Of a DNA stretch of 8,274 nucleotides, positions 1-6,083 are shown in pieces. Source of the stretch: JACPHB01 sp964495505 (GTDB lineage: Bacteria; Patescibacteriota; Minisyncoccia; UBA10092). Where the stretch lies: positions 1 through 8,274 of the forward strand of contig CAZBVM010000025.1 in NCBI GenBank assembly GCA_964495505.1. The letters run 5' to 3'. The position numbers and the translations under genes were made by a program. The stretch's first letter is position 1. Each line of letters starts with the position of its first letter. The notes beneath the pieces were generated by a model, which was given only the letters and a program-made list of their open reading frames with translations, was not told the origin of the DNA and did not search any database.

Positions 1-26
1 CTATGCCGGAGCTTAGTGAGTCTTTT

Positions 27-266
27 TCAAATTCTATTTTTCAAAAATCTGCGACCAAAACCGGTTTTGAAATACTTTTCTCTTTTAATCGCTTTTTCTT
101 TGCTGGTACAGGCTTCAAAATATTCTAAAATTAATGGTCTGCGATTTTTGGTAGCATTCACCAAACCCTTATTATGTTCTTCCACCCTATGTTTCAGATC
201 ATTTGTCCAGCCAACATATAATTTAGCATCTTTAAGACTTTTTAACACGTAAGTGTAGAAATACAT
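27..266 (-). CDS. GIY-YIG domain nuclease-like protein, small standalone type
   Basis: This 79-residue protein is essentially one GIY-YIG nuclease domain of the small UPF0213/YhbQ type. The GIY equivalent is TYV (residues 5-7) and the YIG equivalent is YVG (17-19) followed by TNDL. R27 fits the catalytic arginine, and the KREKYFKTG block near 61-69 is typical of this subfamily. I chose the ATG at 266 because the domain starts there (MYFYTYVLKS). An in-frame ATG at 353 would add 29 residues read entirely from a GC-rich hairpin repeat and unlike any nuclease sequence. No Shine-Dalgarno site precedes 266. The family acts on DNA, and relatives include homing endonucleases and UvrC-like enzymes, but the cellular role of these solo proteins is not settled. 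It ends in TGA and lies alone downstream of a strong terminator, so its promoter is unclear. Confidence 0.87.
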   Translation of the reverse strand: MYFYTYVLKSLKDAKLYVGWTNDLKHRVEEHNKGLVNATKNRRPLILEYFEACTSKEKAIKREKYFKTGFGRRFLKNRI

Positions 267-290
267 AATTATTGAAGCTAAAAAATTAGC

Positions 291-363
291 CGGCCCGCCC
301 CGCCCGCTTCGGCAGCGAAGCGTGTCGGGCGGGCCGCAACGCCTTGCTTGCATGGCGGGCGGG
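291..363. repeat. GC-rich structured intergenic repeat
   Basis: This block is almost pure G+C inside an AT-rich spacer. Positions 291-336 fold into one large hairpin on either strand: a 10-bp outer stem (291-300 with 327-336), a small internal loop, then a 7-bp inner stem closed by a 4-nt loop. The remaining part (337-363) contains a second small hairpin and another GGCGGGCGGG block that could pair alternatively with the first arm. Its composition differs strongly from both flanking genes. From memory, Parcubacteria genomes carry many dispersed GC-rich palindromes like this, but I cannot confirm copy number here. It lies directly upstream of the nuclease gene and would be in its 5' leader. 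Confidence 0.7.
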
Positions 364-404
364 AATATGCGATATTTTTACATAATTTTAATAAAAAATC
401 AATC

Positions 405-427
405 AAAAAGCCGCGCGCGAGCGCGGC
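405..427 (-). terminator. Rho-independent terminator of the 145-residue orphan gene
   Basis: Positions 410-416 and 421-427 form a perfect 7-bp G+C stem (GCCGCGC / GCGCGGC) with a 4-nt loop. Read on the minus strand it is followed at once by TTTTT (409-405), and a second T run comes a few bases later. It starts 9 nt after the stop codon of the gene ending at 436, the expected position for an intrinsic terminator. Confidence 0.88.
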
Positions 428-435
428 AATCAAAT

Positions 436-873
436 TTAAATGCATTCAAACTTCTTTAACTCTTCAGGATACACGCTTTTTACGAATCCGCACCATTGCT
501 CAATAATATATGGGTCATCAAGATTGCGCAGCAGTTTCCAATCTAATAAAAAGGCCCCCGAGATAAAACTTCCTTCTTTAGAGAAATGAACATGGGATAT
601 GTTGTAATAATAATTTCCGGGCAACTCCACTACGATAATCGCAAAATTTGCCATATATTCCGGCGCTACGCACTGCGCATCGTTAAAGGCAATTACCAAA
701 ACATCGAAAATTTTATTGGCTGGCGAATGTTTGGCCAAATCATGAGATATAAAGTTTTTTGAATCCACACCGCATACAATGGGTGAAGACGATACTCCGC
801 TTTTAGATACAGATATTGACGGCAGAAATAAGTTTATTACAAGTAAATATATTATGACCATTACTTTTCTCAT
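436..873 (-). CDS. Secreted hypothetical protein with four cysteines
   Basis: I do not recognise this 145-residue protein. Residues 1-23 look like a signal peptide: a short basic start (MRK), a hydrophobic core about 4-17, then a polar stretch rich in serine. No lipobox cysteine follows, so the mature protein is probably exported and soluble. The mature part has four cysteines (34, 68, 128, 144), enough for two disulfides, and an aromatic and histidine patch (YYYNISHVHF, about 88-97). There is no further membrane span. The start is supported by a strong Shine-Dalgarno sequence, AAGGGAGA on the minus strand at 888-881, 7 nt before the ATG. Most other genes here lack one. It has its own candidate promoter and terminator, so it is likely monocistronic. 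Function unknown. Confidence 0.75.
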   Translation of the reverse strand: MRKVMVIIYLLVINLFLPSISVSKSGVSSSPIVCGVDSKNFISHDLAKHSPANKIFDVLVIAFNDAQCVAPEYMANFAIIVVELPGNYYYNISHVHFSKEGSFISGAFLLDWKLLRNLDDPYIIEQWCGFVKSVYPEELKKFECI

Positions 874-921
874 TCTGGGTTCTCCCTTGACTTATTAAAG
901 AACTCTAGATATTTGTAAATA

Positions 922-949
922 ATTCTACATAATTTTTTAGAAATAACAA
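922..949 (-). promoter_or_regulatory. Candidate sigma70-type promoter for the 145-residue orphan
   Basis: On the minus strand TTGTTA (949-944) is separated by 16 nt from TAGAAT (927-922). The -35 matches consensus at four of six bases and the -10 at five of six, with a TG immediately before the -10. Transcription would start near 915 and give a leader of about 40 nt containing the AAGGGAGA ribosome site. The -35 overlaps the T-rich tail of the preceding terminator. Confidence 0.5.
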
Positions 950-974
950 ACCCACCCCGCGGCCGCGGGGCGGG
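941..974 (-). terminator. Terminator after the Kazal/cupredoxin-like gene
   Basis: Positions 951-974 form a G+C hairpin 28 nt beyond the stop codon of the gene ending at 1003. As minus-strand RNA the stem is a continuous 10 bp, because positions 971 and 954 make a G:U wobble. On the plus strand the same pair is an A/C mismatch. The 3' side on the minus strand is T-rich (TTTGTTATTT, 950-941). Both points favour minus-strand use, though the T tract is interrupted. Confidence 0.68.
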
Positions 975-1002
975 GTTATTAAATTAAATTTTTCTTTTTT
1001 AG

Positions 1003-2229
1003 CTACTCCGATACTTCTATTAACCCCGTAGAGCTGGGATTTAAATGATCGTGGTATTTCCACGAACCGACTTTATCGAACGTGAAAGAATAACTTTCGC
1101 CGGTATTAATCCCCTTCAAAGCGTCAAAGCCGGAATAAACCTGATGAGTGGGATGAAACGCCGAAGCCGGCCAGGCCGGAGAAGAATCAAAATCTGTCCA
1201 AACAACCGTATCGCCTTTTTTAATTTTTAGTTCGTTCGGTGAAAACGCGCCGCCTTTCATTTCAACATTCCACTTTCTCGCCGCTGGCACAGCGGTAACC
1301 GACGGTATCTCAACTTTCAATTCCGGAACAATTGTTTTCGGCAATAAGTTAGTCGGGCATTCCCCTTTCGCTCTTATTGCCACGCCAGCAACTTTGGCCT
1401 CGCATTCATTGCCGTAGGTCTTGCCGTTAGCGCCGCAAACCGGATTGTATTCTCTGGTGCAAACTTGAGGCCTCTCGGGACTGACAGTAGTTGGAGCCGG
1501 ACGAACAGTCGGCGCCGCTGATTTTATCACTCGCTTGGTATCATCGTCTTTTATTTTTTCCTCGATTCTTTCCAAAATTTCGGCAGTTTTAACTTCTTTG
1601 GTATTGCCATCTCTTTGTTTTTCTATAGCTTTCTCCAAGCGCTTCTTCAATTTTTCCGCAGTATCAAGACGCTCCACGGCGTCAGCGACAGTTTCATCTA
1701 GCTTTTCTTGCGCCGCCTCTATCTTCTCTCGGACGGCTTCGTGTTTTGCTTTTAACTCTTCAAAAAGCTGTTCGTGTTTTAAAGTTCGGTCGGCTAATTT
1801 ATCCAAAAGCTTGTCAATATTAGGATTTAAGCTGGTTTCTTTAAGCGCTTCAAATCGCGATTTTAACCTTTCAGCATTATTTTTATAATTTGTAATGGCT
1901 CTTTCGAGACCTTCGGCGTCGGCGTTGTTTTCGGAAACTTTTTTAAGTTCGGCAGCTTTTTCGTTTACAATTTTAAGTTCCAATTCCGCCCGGCTGACGG
2001 CGTTAAAAGTAACCGCTCGTTGCAGTCCGCGAACAATTTCTTTAAAAAAATAAAAATTACTCGTCGGAAGAACTCCGGGATCGATTACCTCCAAATCTTC
2101 TAATGTAATCCCGTTTGATTCTACCGCCGTTGAGGTATTTGATTTTGAGGAATTGTAATTATCAGCCGAAAACGCCAAAAAAGGCGTTAAAAGTAAAATC
2201 GCACCAAAAACCAATATATATTTTTTCAT
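1003..2229 (-). CDS. Secreted DUF5667 coiled-coil protein with Kazal and cupredoxin-like domains
   Basis: This 408-residue protein starts with a signal peptide (about 1-22, cleavage near AFSA) and no lipobox. Residues about 52-200 are a charged helical region that opens with the DUF5667 pattern (LPTSNFYFFKEIVRGLQ followed by AELELKIVNEKAAEL) and continues as coiled coil to about 235. After a proline-rich linker comes a Kazal-type domain at 257-291. It has cysteines 257, 265, 276 and 291, plus PVCG and GKTYGNEC, as in bacterial four-cysteine serine-protease-inhibitor domains. Residues about 320-408 resemble a cupredoxin (KKGDTVVWTD, then GESYSFTFDKVGSWKYH). The usual Cys and Met copper ligands are missing, while H359, H362, H393 and H395 could bind metal. 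It is probably an extracellular or cell-surface protein. The ATG follows a short AT-rich leader with no Shine-Dalgarno. Substrate or partner unknown. Confidence 0.88.
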   Translation of the reverse strand: MKKYILVFGAILLLTPFLAFSADNYNSSKSNTSTAVESNGITLEDLEVIDPGVLPTSNFYFFKEIVRGLQRAVTFNAVSRAELELKIVNEKAAELKKVSENNADAEGLERAITNYKNNAERLKSRFEALKETSLNPNIDKLLDKLADRTLKHEQLFEELKAKHEAVREKIEAAQEKLDETVADAVERLDTAEKLKKRLEKAIEKQRDGNTKEVKTAEILERIEEKIKDDDTKRVIKSAAPTVRPAPTTVSPERPQVCTREYNPVCGANGKTYGNECEAKVAGVAIRAKGECPTNLLPKTIVPELKVEIPSVTAVPAARKWNVEMKGGAFSPNELKIKKGDTVVWTDFDSSPAWPASAFHPTHQVYSGFDALKGINTGESYSFTFDKVGSWKYHDHLNPSSTGLIEVSE

Positions 2230-2246
2230 ATTTATTATTTAATTAA

Positions 2247-2252
2247 ATTATA
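2247..2252 (-). promoter_or_regulatory. Candidate -10 element for the Kazal/cupredoxin-like gene
   Basis: A perfect TATAAT lies on the minus strand 17 nt before the ATG at 2229. No convincing -35 is found at the usual distance. If used, transcription would start near 2240 with a leader of only about 10 nt, in keeping with the absence of a Shine-Dalgarno site. AT-rich sequence makes a chance match possible. Confidence 0.4.
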
Positions 2253-2284
2253 TAGTTAATTATGATACATTTGTTTAGAAATTA

Positions 2285-2312
2285 TAAATTTGAAATTAGA
2301 AATTAGAAATTG
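2285..2312. repeat. AT-rich 7-bp tandem repeat (GAAATTA)
   Basis: Three consecutive 7-bp units, GAAATTA, GAAATTA and GAAATTG (2292-2312), are preceded by a degenerate fourth (TAAATTT, 2285-2291). The array fills the gap between the end of rpoD and the start region of the next gene. The unit contains in-frame stops when repeated (TAG on plus, TAA on minus), so it would not be tolerated inside a reading frame. I see no terminator after rpoD in this spacer. Confidence 0.75.
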
Positions 2313-2322
2313 CATGCAGCGT

Positions 2323-3528
2323 TTAGTACCCTTCTAATTTTTTCAAGTGATGGTGCTGGCGGATTTTTTCAAGCGCCTTGAATTCGATTTGACGGATTCG
2401 TTCGCGGGTAATGCCAAATTCATTACCCACTTCTTCCAGAGTATGAGTAACGCCATCATCAAGCCCGAAACGCATCTTTAAAATTTTTTGTTCCCGCGGC
2501 TGGAGGTCAGTGATTATTTCCTTGATTTGATCGCCTAAAAGCCGAAGGGCTGCCGCTTGAGCCGGCGTGATTCCTTTTTCATCTTCAATAAAATCGCCAA
2601 GAGAAGAATCCTCATCTTCATCGCCAATGGGCGCCTCAAAAGAAATGGTTTCCTGGGAAATTTTAATTATATGGCGAACTTTTTCAACATCAATTCCCAT
2701 TTCAGTGGCAATTTCTTCGGGAAGCGGTTCACGCCCCAAATCCTGAAGTAGGCGGCGTTTTACCTGAGTAAACTTGGAAATTGTTTCCACCATATGAACC
2801 GGAATTCTGATGGTTCGCGACTGGTCAGCCAAGGCCCTCGTAATAGCCTGCCTGATCCACCAGGTGGCGTAAGTTGAAAATTTAAAACCTCGCCGATAAT
2901 CAAACTTGTCAACCGCTCTGGCCAAACCCAGATTGCCTTCTTGAATCAGGTCAAGCAAAGTTAAATTCGGACTTCTGCCCACATAGCGCTTGGCGATGGA
3001 AACCACCAGCCGCAAATTTGCCTGAATTAATTTATTGCGGGCCTCGATATCCTCCTTTTCAATTTTTTTAGCCAGTTCTTTTTCCTCGTTTCCAGTTAAA
3101 AGCGGCGTTTTGCCAATTTCCCTTAAATACATCTGAACCGAATCGGAGGCAATGGTGTCATCGGATTCAATATTTAAAGCCCGGTTAATTTCATCATCCG
3201 TTGGCTCCGGCACCGCGTCTTTTATGAATTCCTGACTTTCTTCAACTTTAATGTTGGCTTCTTCCAACCGATCGTAAAGATGTTCCAGTTCAGTAATATT
3301 TTTTTCAACGTCGGGAAAAAACTTAAGAATTTCTGTTTCCATTATGAACCCTCTTTCGCGACCGCGAGAAATAACGGCTTTTACCCGGTCTTCAAAGGCC
3401 TGCTCTTTTTTGGTGAATTTAACTTTTTCTTTCGCTTTGGTTATCCACCTTTCGCCTATTCTCTGAGCTTTCCGCTTTTTATGCTTGGCTGCTTTTTTAA
3501 ATTTTTTCGTCTTTTTCTTTTTTGCCAT
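2323..3528 (-). CDS. rpoD: RNA polymerase primary sigma factor (sigma70 / RpoD)
   Basis: The protein is 401 residues. A highly basic tail (1-40, 17 Lys and 3 Arg) comes first, followed by a region 1.1-like domain (about 45-100), and region 1.2 at about 127-157 (SVQMYLREIGKTPLLTGNEE). Regions 2.1-2.4 span about 163-250, with the core-binding DLIQEGNLGL and the -10-reading block KFSTYATWWIRQAITRA. Region 3 follows, and region 4 lies at about 335-395 with the helix-turn-helix HTLEEVGNEFGITRERIRQIE that reads the -35. The complete set of conserved regions identifies the housekeeping sigma rather than an alternative one. The ATG at 3528 has an AGGGA Shine-Dalgarno-like sequence 9 nt upstream (3542-3538), inside a hairpin. 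The gene follows dnaG by 42 nt and is probably co-transcribed with it, as in the macromolecular synthesis operon. No clear terminator follows. Confidence 0.98.
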   Translation of the reverse strand: MAKKKKTKKFKKAAKHKKRKAQRIGERWITKAKEKVKFTKKEQAFEDRVKAVISRGRERGFIMETEILKFFPDVEKNITELEHLYDRLEEANIKVEESQEFIKDAVPEPTDDEINRALNIESDDTIASDSVQMYLREIGKTPLLTGNEEKELAKKIEKEDIEARNKLIQANLRLVVSIAKRYVGRSPNLTLLDLIQEGNLGLARAVDKFDYRRGFKFSTYATWWIRQAITRALADQSRTIRIPVHMVETISKFTQVKRRLLQDLGREPLPEEIATEMGIDVEKVRHIIKISQETISFEAPIGDEDEDSSLGDFIEDEKGITPAQAAALRLLGDQIKEIITDLQPREQKILKMRFGLDDGVTHTLEEVGNEFGITRERIRQIEFKALEKIRQHHHLKKLEGY

Positions 3529-3535
3529 AAATTTC

Positions 3536-3567
3536 TGTCCCTACGGGACATCTCCCGAAGGGATGAT
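3536..3567 (-). promoter_or_regulatory. Twin small hairpins in the dnaG-rpoD spacer
   Basis: Two adjacent palindromes fill the 42-nt spacer. One at 3536-3550 has a perfect 6-bp stem (TGTCCC/GGGACA) and a 3-nt loop. The other at 3553-3563 has a 4-bp stem (TCCC/GGGA), extendable by three pairs with one bulge to 3550-3567. In minus-strand RNA the AGGGA likely to be the rpoD ribosome-binding site (3542-3538) lies in the loop and 3' arm of the hairpin nearer the start codon. Folding would therefore limit rpoD initiation. There is no T tract, so it is not a normal terminator. It may instead be a dispersed repeat or an mRNA processing or stabilising element. Confidence 0.6.
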
Positions 3568-3570
3568 AAA

Positions 3571-5376
3571 TCACTTTTTAGATAAATCCATTAATTTTTT
3601 TGAAATATTCTGGAATTCCTTTGTTAGATTGTCTGGATTTAAACCATCGGTTTCATATTTTTTAATCTCAGCACCCATCTTTAAAAGTAATTCTTTATAA
3701 TGTTCGCGTTCAATTTCTTTGGTTATAAAAATAATTTCTTTGCCGATGTCAAAGTCGGAACCAACTTTGCTGAACTCAAAGTCGCCAAGCATATACAAAA
3801 AATCCAGCCGCGGTCTCAATTCGCTGCGGCAAGCCGATCGTATCTCTGAAAAATTCGCTGCGTTTGCGGACTTGTTTGCTGAGGCCCCGAAAATTTTAGC
3901 GAGGGCAGACAAAAATTCAAAATCGCTAACTGATAAATATGCAGCAACCTTAACTGTTTCAGCGATGGATTCGGTATTTTTTAATAATAACGCCAAAAGC
4001 CGTTCGCTCAAAATTTCTTTCCTGTTTCTTAAAACTGCCGACCCAGGCTGATCTTCGCGTTGTTTCATATTTAAATCACTTGGCAGTTCTAATTGTTCCA
4101 TTTCTTCTTTAAGATCAGCTTCCGAAGTTCCAAGTCGCAAGCCAAGCTCTCTTATCCAGTTTGAACGTTCAATGGCAGAGGGTATTCGCTTTATTTCAGA
4201 AAGAAGATTTAAAGCGATAATTTTTTTGCCTTCAAGTTTATCCGCGGAAAATTGCCTAAAAATTTCTTTAAAATAATAAGACATAATTGGTTCGGCTTTT
4301 TCTATAATCCCCGCTAATTCCCCGGGATTGTCTAAAACAAAATCGGCTGCGTCTTTGCCTGATTCAAATCTTAAAACAGAAATACTAAAACCGGACATTT
4401 GCGCCAAATCAACACCGCGCTTGGTAGCCCGAAAACCGGCGTCATCCATATCAAAAGCCATAATAAGATTATTTGTAAGCCGCTTGATTATAGTTAATTG
4501 TTCTTCAGTTAAAGCCGTACCAGAAGTGGCAACAACATTTTTTACTCCATCCTGCCATGGCAAAATCACATCCATCTGGCCCTCCACTAGAATCGCCGCA
4601 TTATTTTTTCTGATGCCGGTTTTGGCGCGGTCAAATCCATATAAAATACGGCTCTTGTTAAACAAAATGGTTTCTGGCGAATTTATGTATTTTCCGGTGT
4701 CGGCACTTTCTGTTTTTGAGGAAATGATATCAGACATAATTCTGCCAGAAAAAGCCACAACGCGCCCACTTGTATCAAAAATAGGAAACATCAAACGGTT
4801 GCGAAAGCGATCGTGGTATCTTGGAACTTGGAACTTGGAGCTTGGGGCTTGGATAATTAAACCGGCTTTTTCCATTTCGGTTTCACGATAACCCTTTAAT
4901 TTTAAAAAAGTTAAAAAAGAGTCCCAGGAATCGGGCGCGTAACCAATCCGCCACTCGCTAATCGTTTCATCTTTCAGTCCCCTCTTATGAAGATAATCAA
5001 TAACTGGATTGCTAAGCGAGGCGGTAAAAAATTGTGCCGCTTTTTCACAAATTTCATAAATCCGATCTTTTTCTGAACGCGCTTTCGGATCGCTGTGTTC
5101 CAATTCAATGCCGGCCTTTTCTGCCAATAACTTTAAAGCGTCTAAAAATTCAATATTTTCTATCTTCTCTATAAAAGTGAAAATATCTCCGCCTTCGCCG
5201 CAACCAAAACAATGCCAGCTCTGGCGTGAAGGAGAAACCATAAAAGACGCTGTCTTCTCGTTATGAAACGGGCAAAGCGCTTTATAGTTGACGCCGGCTT
5301 TATTTAGCCTTACATAGCCGTTAATAACGTCAACAACGTTCAACCGCTCTTTTATTTGTTGCGCCTGATCGGGCAT
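3571..5376 (-). CDS. dnaG: DNA primase DnaG
   Basis: This 601-residue primase synthesises RNA primers at the replication fork. The N-terminal CHC2 zinc ribbon has ligands C35, H38, C56 and C59 (CPFHNEK ... WHCFGCGEGGD). The catalytic core includes the basic RNA-polymerase segment (DRFRNRLMFPIFD, then GRVVAFSGR) and TGKYINSPET. The TOPRIM metal residues are E265 (LVEGQMD) and D309/D311 (AFDMDDAG). GKDAADFV follows, and the helical C-terminal part after about 430 matches the DnaB-binding region in position. I chose the ATG at 5376 because KERLNVVDVI starts at its usual distance. The alternative TTG at 5391 would overlap the upstream gene. The upstream stop codon ends 1 nt before this ATG (TAATATG), implying translational coupling. 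Residues about 176-186 are encoded by a 7-bp tandem repeat. The gene ends in TGA. Confidence 0.98.
   Translation of the reverse strand: MPDQAQQIKERLNVVDVINGYVRLNKAGVNYKALCPFHNEKTASFMVSPSRQSWHCFGCGEGGDIFTFIEKIENIEFLDALKLLAEKAGIELEHSDPKARSEKDRIYEICEKAAQFFTASLSNPVIDYLHKRGLKDETISEWRIGYAPDSWDSFLTFLKLKGYRETEMEKAGLIIQAPSSKFQVPRYHDRFRNRLMFPIFDTSGRVVAFSGRIMSDIISSKTESADTGKYINSPETILFNKSRILYGFDRAKTGIRKNNAAILVEGQMDVILPWQDGVKNVVATSGTALTEEQLTIIKRLTNNLIMAFDMDDAGFRATKRGVDLAQMSGFSISVLRFESGKDAADFVLDNPGELAGIIEKAEPIMSYYFKEIFRQFSADKLEGKKIIALNLLSEIKRIPSAIERSNWIRELGLRLGTSEADLKEEMEQLELPSDLNMKQREDQPGSAVLRNRKEILSERLLALLLKNTESIAETVKVAAYLSVSDFEFLSALAKIFGASANKSANAANFSEIRSACRSELRPRLDFLYMLGDFEFSKVGSDFDIGKEIIFITKEIEREHYKELLLKMGAEIKKYETDGLNPDNLTKEFQNISKKLMDLSKK
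4820..4854. repeat. Five-copy 7-bp tandem repeat inside dnaG
   Basis: On the plus strand there are five consecutive CTTGGNN units, with NN being AA, AA, AG, GG and AT. Read in the dnaG frame they encode QAPSSKFQVPR. This sits in the loop just before the conserved DRFRNR block of the primase core, where other primases have a short variable link. The unit CTTGGNN, and its complement, contains no stop codon in any frame, so arrays of any length stay open apart from frame shifts. Confidence 0.85.
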
Positions 5377-5377
5377 A

Positions 5378-5824
5378 TTATTTATATTCAATCTTAACTT
5401 GCAGCCATTGGCCGTTGCCTATGGTAAAATCGTAGCTAGTTTTTACTGGCGCAGTGAGACCGTCGGGATCCGCTGGTTTTAAAATATAACTTCCCGGCCT
5501 TAAAGGAACTTGGAATGTCCCGTCGCTATGGGCGCGCACCGACATAAAAGGTGTTGATAAATTATCATTTTGGAAAATTTCAAGCGATGCCTCAAACGCC
5601 TTGCCAGAAATCATAACCGTTTTGCCCGCAATCCCGGAATTAATTATATTTCCTTCAACCGCCGGCGACTGCGCAATTGTTTGGATGAAAGATTTGTCGT
5701 TTTCCAAATTATTGGATATCTGCGTCACATCGCTTTTTCTATAAAAATAAAAAACGAGCACGCCGACGCCCGCTAAAATCAAAAATACCGCGATTATTAA
5801 GTAAATTTTTTTGTTGTTTGTCAT
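5378..5824 (-). CDS. Membrane-anchored protein with a beta-sandwich (carboxypeptidase-regulatory/SdrD-like) domain
   Basis: This 148-residue protein has a basic start (MTNNKK), one transmembrane helix (about 7-28) and then an extracytoplasmic domain. Residues about 56-148 are beta-rich. They carry the pattern of small Ig-like or carboxypeptidase-regulatory domains: KTVMISGKAFEASLEIF, then FMSVRAHSDGTFQVPLRPGSYILKP, in which the DGTFxVPLxPGxYxLxP motif is diagnostic. It contains no cysteine and no catalytic motif I can see, so a structural or binding role outside the membrane is likely. The ATG overlaps the stop of the upstream gene by 4 bp (ATGA), and its own TAA ends 1 nt before the dnaG ATG. 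It is thus locked into the dnaG-rpoD transcript. Why a surface protein should be coupled to primase is unknown. Confidence 0.8.
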   Translation of the reverse strand: MTNNKKIYLIIAVFLILAGVGVLVFYFYRKSDVTQISNNLENDKSFIQTIAQSPAVEGNIINSGIAGKTVMISGKAFEASLEIFQNDNLSTPFMSVRAHSDGTFQVPLRPGSYILKPADPDGLTAPVKTSYDFTIGNGQWLQVKIEYK

Positions 5825-6075
5825 TTTTGTAATTGTTCCAGTAGTTTTTGCAAATCTTGGGGATTTTTCGCGCTCTGAATCCCCTGTACTATCCCGATTA
5901 ATTTTTCAACATACGGCGTGAGAAAATAAAAAGCGCCTAAAATAACGCCTACATAAATCACATACCTTGTAACCGTCAAAAAACGGCGCCATTTTTCCGC
6001 CCGCCAAAGTTTTTCAACCAAAATAAGAGTTTCTTCTTGTTTCTTCAAAACCTCTTTGATTTCATTCTCATTCAT
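5821..6075 (-). CDS. Small single-span membrane protein, hypothetical
   Basis: This 84-residue protein is not assignable to a named family. Residues 1-30 form a charged, probably coiled-coil helix with KKQEETLILVEKLWRAEKWRR, whose basic end should lie in the cytoplasm. One transmembrane helix spans about 36-54 (YVIYVGVILGAFYFLTPYV). The amphipathic tail to 84 contains a Q/L-rich helix (DLQKLLEQLQK). The start codon lies about 9 nt after a good promoter -10, giving an almost leaderless mRNA with no Shine-Dalgarno. It is the first gene of the predicted operon leading to dnaG and rpoD and overlaps the next gene by ATGA. An oligomeric or scaffold role is possible but unproven. Confidence 0.75.
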   Translation of the reverse strand: MNENEIKEVLKKQEETLILVEKLWRAEKWRRFLTVTRYVIYVGVILGAFYFLTPYVEKLIGIVQGIQSAKNPQDLQKLLEQLQK

Positions 6076-6083
6076 TAATTACG

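Noticed and set aside
267..353. N-terminal extension of the GIY-YIG protein from the ATG at 353
   Set aside because: The extra 29 residues are read from the GC-rich hairpin repeat and match no nuclease sequence. The domain begins at the ATG at 266.
1535..1888. Plus-strand open frame of 117 codons
   Set aside because: It is the antisense of the coiled-coil gene. Its Ser/Phe-rich low-complexity product mirrors Lys/Glu/Ala codons, and it has no family motif.
4328..4891. Plus-strand open frame of 187 codons within dnaG
   Set aside because: It lies wholly antisense to conserved TOPRIM and core motifs of the primase, with no recognisable domain or ribosome site.
5377..5391. TTG start for dnaG giving five extra residues
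   Set aside because: It would overlap the upstream gene by 14 bp. The ATG at 5376 lies 1 nt after the upstream stop and fits the usual DnaG N terminus.
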